From assembly GCF_016863615.1 (NCBI RefSeq), contig NZ_BOPF01000012.1, forward strand, positions 242,178-306,177: a DNA stretch of 64,000 bases, written 5' to 3'. Below are positions 44,701 through 51,715 of the stretch, in pieces; position 1 is the stretch's first letter; each line of letters starts with the position of its first letter. Source of the stretch: Virgisporangium aliadipatigenens. GTDB lineage: Bacteria > Actinomycetota > Actinomycetes > Mycobacteriales > Micromonosporaceae. The position numbers were made by a program, and so were the translations under genes. The notes beneath the pieces were generated by a model. The model saw only the letters and a program-made list of their open reading frames with translations. It was not told the origin of the DNA and searched no databases.

Positions 44701-45213
44701 CTACTTGTGCGCCTTCCCGTTGAGGTGCTGCCAGATGTGGTACGGCGTGCCCAGGTCGCCCGGCGTGAACGTCACGTGTTCGAGCAGCATGTCGTAGCAG
44801 TCGGAAAGGCTCACGTCGGTCAGGTCCGGCAGGTCCTTGACGGCCAGCCGGATCGCCTCGGCCGCGTCGTCGCCGACCACCGGCAGGTGCTGGCGCAGCA
44901 GCTCCAGCAGCTCGGTGTCGGAGATCGCCCGGGTGCCGGAGCGCATGTGGCGCACCCAGGCCCGCAGCCGCCGGCAGACGGCCTCCGGCCGCGGGTCGCC
45001 CGCCGCGCGGTAGAGCACCTTGATGCTCCAGTCGGGAGCGTAGCCGGGCGTGAGCCGGTACCCCTCCGTGTCGAACATGTCGAAGGTGACGTCCTCCGAG
45101 GCGACGTCGCCCTGGGCGATCATCTCGTCGGGGGTCTCGTACAGGTGCAGGAACCAGTTGTCGGTCCGCAGCAGGATCACTCTTCCGGTATGCGGTTCCA
45201 TCTCCGCGCTCAT
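44701..45213 (-). CDS. Unknown protein in metallopeptidase/two-component operon
   Basis: 170 residues (a second Met four codons in is possible). Not recognised. The N-terminal third is beta-rich with many aromatics (RVILLRTDNWFLHLYETPDEMIAQGDVASEDVTFDMFDTEGYRLTPGYAPDWSIKVLY). The rest is helical (ISDTELLELLRQHLPVVGDDAAEAIRLAVKDLPDLTDVSLSDCYDMLLEHVTFTPGDLGTPYHIWQHLNGKAH). No signal or membrane segment. It is 5 bp after the metallopeptidase stop and 2 bp before the kinase start, so it is presumably made with both. It may be a cytosolic partner of either. Confidence 0.75.
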   Translation of the reverse strand: MSAEMEPHTGRVILLRTDNWFLHLYETPDEMIAQGDVASEDVTFDMFDTEGYRLTPGYAPDWSIKVLYRAAGDPRPEAVCRRLRAWVRHMRSGTRAISDTELLELLRQHLPVVGDDAAEAIRLAVKDLPDLTDVSLSDCYDMLLEHVTFTPGDLGTPYHIWQHLNGKAHK

Positions 45214-45218
45214 CTCTC

Positions 45219-47987
45219 CTATGTGGACGGTGCGGCCGGGACCTCGAACGTGATGCCGCCGACCGGCCGCCCGTCGACGATCTGTGCCACCTCGACGCGC
45301 CGGTGCGGGCGCAGCAGCCCGTTGACCGACAGCCGCACACCGGTGGCGAAGTGGGCCGTGGCGCCGTCGTACCCGCCGGAAAGCACACCGGTCAGGGCTC
45401 CCGTGGCGCGGTCGAGCGTCCCGGTGAACGCGCCGTGCACGGACATGACGCCGTCGAGCGTGCCGGACAACGTTCCACTGAGGACACCGGAAACCTCGGC
45501 GGTGCCGGAGAGCAGCCCGGTCAGCGTGCCGGAGACGGCGCCGTCGATCCGACCCGAGACCGCACCGTCGAACGGCGGCAGCAGTCCCGCGGACTCGTCG
45601 ACACCTTCCGTGACCTCCAGCCGGACCACCCCCACGTCATCAGCGTCGACGGTCAGCTCTTGCGTACTCAACGTGACCGTCCATCCCTCCGGCAGCGACA
45701 CCGTAGCGACGAGGCGGGCGGTCGCGGTGCGGCCCGTCGGGTTGCCGACGAGGAACTCGACCGACCCGACGAGGTCGGCGGTCGAGGAGGCGACCGGCGT
45801 CCCGGTCCCGACCCGCGCCCGCAGGCTCGTGGGAACGCCCGCGGCCGGCGCCGCGACCGAGGTGTCCCAGGTGGACACTCCCACCGGGAGCACCGGGATC
45901 GTGAACGAGCCGAGCACCGCGAACGGACCCTCCGAAGTGGACAGTGGCGCCGACTCCACGGTCACCACGACCTCCGTCGCGGGCGCGTCGCCGGCGTTGC
46001 GCACCCGGCAGTGCACCGTCCCGCCGTCGACGAACAGGTCCGGCGACCCGAACCCCGGCCCGGCCAGCCCCACGAACGGCCGCGACTCCGGAGCCAGCCC
46101 GGGCGCCGGGAGCAGGAACGGCGCCGGCCCGGTCGGCTCCGGCGCGCCGAGCCCCACCGCGTGGAACGCCGCCACGACCGTCGCGTGCTCCGGCGAGAAC
46201 TCCCCGAACAGGTCCACGGCGGCCAGGTCGCACGCGTCCCGGAAGCGCGGGAAGAGCAGCGCGTCGGCGGCGGGAACGTTCGTCGTCGCGCCGGCGGTGC
46301 CGAAGTAGAACGTCAGCGCGCGGTACCAGACGCGCGCCGCGGCCGTCGCCCCGATCCCGTCCACGCTCAGCAGCTGCGGCTCGCGCAGCGCCCGCTGGTG
46401 GATCCCGCCGGCGGCGGTGAGGTAGGCGGCGTTGGCGAGGATGCCGGCACGCATGTACGGGTCGATCGCGGCGCCCGGCATGTCCGCGTCGGCGAAATGG
46501 TCCAGGTTGGCGCCGTCGAACGCCGTCGCGTCGCGCGGGAACGCCAGGTTGCGCATGATCCGGCCGCTGCCGGAGAGGTCCCGGCCGGGCCGCCAGTCCC
46601 CGCTGAAGAAGCCCGCGAACGCGTCCGACAGCCCCTCGTGACAGGCGCCCGGCCAGCCCGGCGTGTACTCCATGCCCGGCACCCCGTCCTCGTCGAACGA
46701 GAAGTCCGTGATCGCGTGCTGGTACTCGTGCGCCACCAGGAACCGGGACCCGGCCGGATACGTGAACGTCGCCGGGTTCCCGTCGCAGAACTGCAGCCAG
46801 TAGTACCAGCGCCCGCTGGCGGTGTGCCGGCGCAGCCGCGCCCCGGCGTGCAGGCTCCGCGGATCGGAACCCTTGCGGAAGTGCGCGACGCCGCGCACCA
46901 CCTGGGTGCCCACCGCCGGATCCGGGAACTGCCCGTCGTCCCAGCCCTCCCGCGGGATGCTCGACAATGTGGCGTACCACTCGTAGGCCTGGCGCAGGTA
47001 GTGGTGCAGGTCGACCTCGGGCTGCTGGCCCCGGCCGCGTTCGGCGTCGGTGCTCGAGGCGGGGACGCGGTTCCAGGCGCCGCTGCCGTCGCCGTCGGTG
47101 GAGGCCGGCAGGGTGCCGTCGGCGATGCCGCGCAGCAGTTCGAACTCGGTGTCGAACGCGGCACCGGCACCGGCGTCGTGCGTGACGATCGGCCGGCCGT
47201 GGGTGTCGTCGTGCAGCGTGTGCGTGCCGGACGCGGCGTCGTGCAGGACGTTCAGGGAGCGGACCGTGAACGGCGGGTCGAGCGGCGTCACCCCGAACCC
47301 CGTGCCCTTCACGGCGTCGCGGCTCAGCGGGGTGAAGAGGAAACGTTCGCCGGTGACCGCGTCGAAGAAGCCCTTGCCGAACTCCACGGTGCGCCGGCCG
47401 ACCCCCCGATCGGCCGGCGGCGCGTACAGATGCGCGACCCACGCCGGCCGGAACGTGCCGCGCCACGCGTAGACCACCAGCCGGGGCGGCCCGGTGAGGG
47501 GGAACCACGGGTCGCGCGGGTCCGCCTCCGGCGGGTCGACCGTCCCGACCAGGTCGCCGCGCGCCAGGTCCCGGATCCGCTCCGGCTTCATCGGCGAGAA
47601 CGGCCGCACCGCCACGTCCCGGTAACAGCTGGACTGGACGGAACCGACGACGCCGTCCGCGCGCACGTGGATCGCCAGCAGCGCCCGGTACACGTCAAGC
47701 GTGCCCGCCGTGGTCGGCACCGCCTGCTGCAGTTCGACGTGCCGCCAGCCCTCGCCGTCGCCGCGTTCGCGCCGCGTGCGCAGGTGCCGGCTCCACTCGG
47801 TCGACGCGAACAGCCCGATCAGGTCGCCGAGGGCGGAGACCGCGTCGCCGTCCGGCCCCCACCGGCCGAGCCCACCGGCGCGCACGGCGCCGGCGACGCC
47901 GCGGCCCTCGTCCCAGCGCACGAGAGAGCCGCGATCGCGGCGCAGGCGGGTCAACAGATCGCGTTGTGACGGCGTGACGTTGTCCAT
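45219..47987 (-). CDS. Thermolysin-like (M4-type) metallopeptidase without signal peptide, repeat-rich C-terminus
   Basis: 922 residues; GGAGGTG precedes the ATG. Zinc site: RFLVAHEYQHAITDFSF (HEYQH at 420-424) and ACHEGLSDAFAGFF with the third ligand Glu451, spaced as in thermolysin. QRALREPQLLS...ARVWYRALTFYFG corresponds to the M4 C-terminal domain. The N-terminus (MDNVTPSQRDLLTRLRRDRG) shows no signal peptide or M4 propeptide. After the peptidase comes a CARDB-like beta domain (about 650-740) and then some 80 residues of SG-x-L units (GAVSGTLTGLLSGTAEVSGVLSGTLSGTLDG...). It heads a four-gene operon with a NarL-type two-component system and is divergent from the trypsin-like gene. Confidence 0.83.
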   Translation of the reverse strand: MDNVTPSQRDLLTRLRRDRGSLVRWDEGRGVAGAVRAGGLGRWGPDGDAVSALGDLIGLFASTEWSRHLRTRRERGDGEGWRHVELQQAVPTTAGTLDVYRALLAIHVRADGVVGSVQSSCYRDVAVRPFSPMKPERIRDLARGDLVGTVDPPEADPRDPWFPLTGPPRLVVYAWRGTFRPAWVAHLYAPPADRGVGRRTVEFGKGFFDAVTGERFLFTPLSRDAVKGTGFGVTPLDPPFTVRSLNVLHDAASGTHTLHDDTHGRPIVTHDAGAGAAFDTEFELLRGIADGTLPASTDGDGSGAWNRVPASSTDAERGRGQQPEVDLHHYLRQAYEWYATLSSIPREGWDDGQFPDPAVGTQVVRGVAHFRKGSDPRSLHAGARLRRHTASGRWYYWLQFCDGNPATFTYPAGSRFLVAHEYQHAITDFSFDEDGVPGMEYTPGWPGACHEGLSDAFAGFFSGDWRPGRDLSGSGRIMRNLAFPRDATAFDGANLDHFADADMPGAAIDPYMRAGILANAAYLTAAGGIHQRALREPQLLSVDGIGATAAARVWYRALTFYFGTAGATTNVPAADALLFPRFRDACDLAAVDLFGEFSPEHATVVAAFHAVGLGAPEPTGPAPFLLPAPGLAPESRPFVGLAGPGFGSPDLFVDGGTVHCRVRNAGDAPATEVVVTVESAPLSTSEGPFAVLGSFTIPVLPVGVSTWDTSVAAPAAGVPTSLRARVGTGTPVASSTADLVGSVEFLVGNPTGRTATARLVATVSLPEGWTVTLSTQELTVDADDVGVVRLEVTEGVDESAGLLPPFDGAVSGRIDGAVSGTLTGLLSGTAEVSGVLSGTLSGTLDGVMSVHGAFTGTLDRATGALTGVLSGGYDGATAHFATGVRLSVNGLLRPHRRVEVAQIVDGRPVGGITFEVPAAPST

Positions 47988-48056
47988 GGGGCACCTCCGG
48001 GCGGAGACGGTACGCGCGCGACGGCGTCGCGACTGTCGGGCAACCGCCCGGACGAG

Positions 48057-48087
48057 CGGGACATCTGCCTTTTGTGCCCGGGACATC
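48057..48087. promoter_or_regulatory. Direct repeat in divergent protease promoter region
   Basis: CGGGACATC occurs at 48057-48065 and again at 48079-48087, 22 bp apart, two helical turns on the same face. It lies in the 142-bp spacer between the metallopeptidase and trypsin-like genes. A short dyad CACCA-GTG-TGGTG follows at about 48093. Candidate binding site for the adjacent response regulator or a BTAD-type activator; unproven. Confidence 0.35.
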
Positions 48088-48129
48088 GGGATCACCAGTG
48101 TGGTGCGGTCGTCGGTGGAAGGAGTTCGC

Positions 48130-50052
48130 ATGCGCAACCGCGCACAGTCCGAGGCGGCCGCCCGTCGGTACCGCGCGACGGCCGAGGGCCGGGCCGCCAT
48201 CGACCGGCGGATGCGCCGCGACGACGTGCGCGTCGTCGACTCCCCGGACCAGTTGGAGGCCCGCATCGCGCGGCTGACCCGGGTCGGCTGGGTCGGGCCG
48301 GAGACCCTGCGCGAGGCCGTTCCCCGGGTCCGGCACACCGACCGCATGCTGCTGCTGCAGCACGTCATCGACCGCACCGGCGAGTCCCAGGCCGCGAACT
48401 TCCTCGCCCGCGGCGCCCGGGCCGCCCGCACCGTGGGCCGCCTGGCGGCCGAGGGATCGGGCACGCCGCGCGGCACCGCGTTCCTCGTGGCGCCGTCGCT
48501 GGTGCTCACCAACCACCACGTGCTGCGCGACCGGGAGGCGGCCCGGCGCACCGTGCTGGAGTTCAACCACGAGCGCGACGTCGACAACCGGGCCGGCGAG
48601 CCGGCCGTGTACGCGCTCGACCCGGGTGCGCTGTTCCTCACCGACGAGGCGCTCGACTACACCCTCGTGGCCGTCCACAGTGGACCGGACGGGTCGGCGC
48701 CCGGCGAGGCGTTCGGCTGGAACAGGCTGATCCGCGCCCAGGGCAAGGTCGTCATCGGCGAGCCGGTGAACGTCATCGGACACCCCGCCGGCCGGCGCAA
48801 GGAGATCGCCATCCGCGACAACACCCTGCGCTACCAGCTGCACGACTTCCTCCAGTACGGCGCGGGAACGGAGCCGGGCAGCTCCGGTTCGCCGGTCTTC
48901 AACGACCAGTGGGAGGTGGTCGGGCTGCACCACGCGGCGATCCCGGACACCGACGAGCGGGGCCGCTGGCTGACCGTCGACGGCCGCCCGATCGACCCCG
49001 ACCACGATCCGGACGACGCGGGCGTGCGGTGGATCGCCAACGAGGGGCTGCGCACCAGCGCGTTCCTGACCCACGTCCGGGAACGCCGGCTCGACGAGGC
49101 GCAGCGCGCACTGCTCGCCACGATGGGCGAACAGGCCGTCGCGGAACGGCCGCCGGCCGCACCCGTCGGCGTGCGCGGGGTGCGCGCCACCGGCCCGACG
49201 TCCGGCACGCAGCTGGTGTTCCTGCCCGGGCCGGGTCCGCACGAGGCCGATCCGGCGCCGGTGCGGGCGGCCTGGGCGGCGGCGCTGCGGCTCGACGGCG
49301 TGACGGCGGGCGACCTGTGGCTGCCGTGCTACGGCGACGTGCTGACCCGCGCGTCGGCGGTGCCGGAGGCGGTACCGGTCGGGCCGGAGGGCAGCGTGCT
49401 GCTGCGCGTCGGCGACGCCCCGCGCACCGTCGAGGCGCCCGACTCGCCGTCGACCCGGGAGCTGTACGCCGCGCTGCTCGACGCGGCGGCGGGCGGCGCG
49501 GCCGGGCCCGAGGAGGAGCCGTTGGTGTCCCGGATCCGGCGGGCGCTGGACCGGCTCGCGGGGGCCGGGGCGGTCGACGGGTACACCGTCGCCACGCACT
49601 TTCGCGACCTCGCCCTCTACCTGGACCGGGCGGCGGTCCGGGAGGCCGTGCTCGACGCGGTGACGCAGTGCCTGCCGATGCGCGGCCGGGTCGTGATCGT
49701 CGCGCACGGGCTCGGCACGGTCGTCGCCGCCGACCTCGTAACCCGGTTGCCGCGCGGGTTGACGGTCGACACACTGGTGACGCTCGGTAGCCCGCTCGGG
49801 CTCGACGGGGTGGCGCGCCGTACGCCGCACGCGCGGCCCGACCCCTCCGCGCCGATCAGCCATCCGGTACCCAATTGGATCAACGCCTGGAGCCCGGCCG
49901 ACGTCATCGGCCGGCCGCTGGCCGACGACTGGAAGGGGGTCGTTGACGTGGAGACCGACAACGCCCGGGAGCGCGCACACGACATCACGCGGTACCTGTC
50001 CGACCGCCGGGTCGCGGGAGCCGTCTACAACGCACTGAGGGGGACACCATGA
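48130..50052 (+). CDS. Trypsin-like serine protease fused to alpha/beta-hydrolase-like domain
   Basis: 640 residues; AAGGAG precedes the ATG. No signal peptide. A helical N-terminus (AQSEAAARRYRATAEGRAAIDRRMRRDD) leads to a trypsin-like domain: GTPRGTAFLVAPSLVLTNHHVLRD (His130), EALDYTLVAVH (Asp176), GTEPGSSGSPVFNDQWEVVGLHH (Ser252). Residues about 420-640 look like an alpha/beta hydrolase with its lipase-type core RGRVVIVAHGLGTVVAADLVTRLP...VDTLVTLGSPLG. The nucleophile position of H-x-x-G reads Gly527 (AHGLG), not Ser, so this domain is probably non-catalytic. Divergent from the metallopeptidase; overlaps the next reading frame by ATGA. Confidence 0.8.
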   Translation: MRNRAQSEAAARRYRATAEGRAAIDRRMRRDDVRVVDSPDQLEARIARLTRVGWVGPETLREAVPRVRHTDRMLLLQHVIDRTGESQAANFLARGARAARTVGRLAAEGSGTPRGTAFLVAPSLVLTNHHVLRDREAARRTVLEFNHERDVDNRAGEPAVYALDPGALFLTDEALDYTLVAVHSGPDGSAPGEAFGWNRLIRAQGKVVIGEPVNVIGHPAGRRKEIAIRDNTLRYQLHDFLQYGAGTEPGSSGSPVFNDQWEVVGLHHAAIPDTDERGRWLTVDGRPIDPDHDPDDAGVRWIANEGLRTSAFLTHVRERRLDEAQRALLATMGEQAVAERPPAAPVGVRGVRATGPTSGTQLVFLPGPGPHEADPAPVRAAWAAALRLDGVTAGDLWLPCYGDVLTRASAVPEAVPVGPEGSVLLRVGDAPRTVEAPDSPSTRELYAALLDAAAGGAAGPEEEPLVSRIRRALDRLAGAGAVDGYTVATHFRDLALYLDRAAVREAVLDAVTQCLPMRGRVVIVAHGLGTVVAADLVTRLPRGLTVDTLVTLGSPLGLDGVARRTPHARPDPSAPISHPVPNWINAWSPADVIGRPLADDWKGVVDVETDNARERAHDITRYLSDRRVAGAVYNALRGTP

Positions 50053-50792
50053 CGCCGCAGACGAGGCGTACGCGCGGCGCGGAGCCGTTGCGGCGCACGG
50101 TCGAGCGCTACACCGGCGCGGTTCGCGACAAGCAGGGCGGGATGCCCCGCGCCCGGATCACCGTGCGGCGGCCGGTGCCGGAAGGCGCACCGACCGTCCG
50201 AAGTGGACAGTGGTTCGACCCGGGCCGCTGCTGATCCGGACCGGCCTGCGCCGACGGCGAGGTGGCGGTGCGCAACCGCCACCTGGTCGTCGCGGCATCC
50301 GTGCGGACGCTGGTCGCCGGCGGCCTCGGGCCGGTCCCCGGCTACGAGGTCGGGCGGGCGCTGTGGGGCAAGGCGATCGGCGAGGTGACGGGCTCGGCCG
50401 ATCCCGCGCTGCCGGTCGGTGCGACGGTGGTGCACCCGTTCGGGTGGCGGACGCATGCCGTGGGGCCGGCGGGGCGCTTCCGCCGGGTCGACCCGGACGA
50501 CGCGTTCGCACTTCTCTCCAGCGGGCTCGTGGCGTTCGTGGGGCCGCGGGGCGCGGGTGTGCGGCCGGGGGACACCGTCCAGGTCAGCGGGCACCTTCCT
50601 CGCCTGGCTGGACGGGACGAACTGCCGCCCGTCTTCGCCGACCGCGGCGGCTGCGCGGCCCCCATGCGCGTCGCCGAGGAACGCCTCACCCTCCTGCGCG
50701 AACGCATCGACGCGCTCGTGCGGCTGCACGACGGGATGGCGCAATGGCTCGGGCGTCGGGCTTACGACGTTCCCCCGGAAACAATGACGTGA
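50049..50792 (+). pseudogene. Broken MDR-type oxidoreductase gene, in-frame TGA, no Rossmann domain
   Basis: The frame opens at an ATG coupled to the previous stop. PRARITVRRPVPEGAPTV resembles the N-terminus of medium-chain NADP-dependent oxidoreductases. A TGA at 50232-50234 interrupts it, and the same frame resumes as ADGEVAVRNRHLVVAASVRTL...GYEVGRALWGKAIGEV, PVGATVVHPFGWRTHAVGPAGRFRRVDPDD and VRPGDTVQVSG. These are GroES-like-domain motifs of the prostaglandin-reductase/quinone-reductase group. The Rossmann domain that should follow is replaced by an unrelated helical tail (MRVAEERLTLLRERIDALVRLHDGMAQWL). A GTG at 50262 could still start a 176-residue product. Confidence 0.6.
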
Positions 50793-50821
50793 CCGTGACG
50801 TCCCCACGGACGCTGGGGGAC

Positions 50822-51715
50822 ATGAGACGCATACTCCTCGCGGTCGTCGTCATCGCGACGGCCACCCTGCTCCCGGTCCACCCCGCCGCCGCGAGCGATG
50901 TCACGCCACAGCAGGGGCGGGGCTACACCGTGCGGGCCACCTCCGAACACGACACCCGCGCCGAGAAGACCGCGCGGGTCGAGTGTCCCGTGCCGACCCG
51001 GGTCGTCGACGTGAGCGCCACGATCAACGACGGGTACGGCGACGTCGTGCTCACCGCCCTCCGCCCGAACGCCGACCTGACCGGCGGTGTGGCCCGGGCC
51101 CGCGACGCGGCCGGCTCCGCCGGCACCTGGTCGGTGACCGTGACGGCCCGGTGCGTCGTCGACGTGACACCGGTCCTGGTCTCCGAGACGGAGACGGTGA
51201 CCGACGGCGAGCACACCGTCTCGGCGACCTGTCCGGTGTGGACCCGGCTGCGCGCGACCGGCTTCGACGTGACCGGCGACGCCGTGCCGTACGAGGTCGC
51301 ACCGGTCGCCGGCGCCCGGACGGTCCGGGTGGGCGCGCGGACGCTGACGACGGCGGAGTACTCGACGACGGCGGTCGCCATCTGCGAACCGGCGGTCGAC
51401 ACGGCCGGCGGCGCGGCCCCGGTGAGCGTCGCCGAACCCGCCCGCGCGGTCGACGGCGCCGTGCCGCCCGGGTACGGCGTCATGCCGTTCGTGCTGGTCA
51501 ACGAGGGGTACGCGGGCCAGTCGACGGTGACGGTGGGGCCGTGCCCGGCCGGTACCGAGGTGCGCGGTGGCGGCGGGAGCATCTCGGGCTCCTACACCAC
51601 CGGCCTGGTCGCCGTGACCGTCGACCACGCCGCCGAAACCGTGACGGTCTCCGGCGGCGACTACCTCATGTGCTGCGCCTATCCGACGGTCATCGCGTAC
51701 GCGGTCTGCTCCTGA
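50822..51715 (+). CDS. Secreted protein of three Cys-bounded beta repeats
   Basis: 297 residues with GGGGGA before the ATG. MRRILLAVVVIATATLLPVHPAAASD is a signal peptide. Three repeats of about 90 residues each begin with a Cys-Pro strand and end in a Cys: RVECPVPTRVVDVSATIND...WSVTVTARCVVD; SATCPVWTRLRATGFDV...TTAVAICEP; VGPCPAGTEVRGGGGSISG...CAYPTVIAYAVCS. The same unit makes up the protein at 55021. Function unknown. Its 3' end overlaps the convergent BTAD regulator gene by 26 bp. Confidence 0.75.
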   Translation: MRRILLAVVVIATATLLPVHPAAASDVTPQQGRGYTVRATSEHDTRAEKTARVECPVPTRVVDVSATINDGYGDVVLTALRPNADLTGGVARARDAAGSAGTWSVTVTARCVVDVTPVLVSETETVTDGEHTVSATCPVWTRLRATGFDVTGDAVPYEVAPVAGARTVRVGARTLTTAEYSTTAVAICEPAVDTAGGAAPVSVAEPARAVDGAVPPGYGVMPFVLVNEGYAGQSTVTVGPCPAGTEVRGGGGSISGSYTTGLVAVTVDHAAETVTVSGGDYLMCCAYPTVIAYAVCS

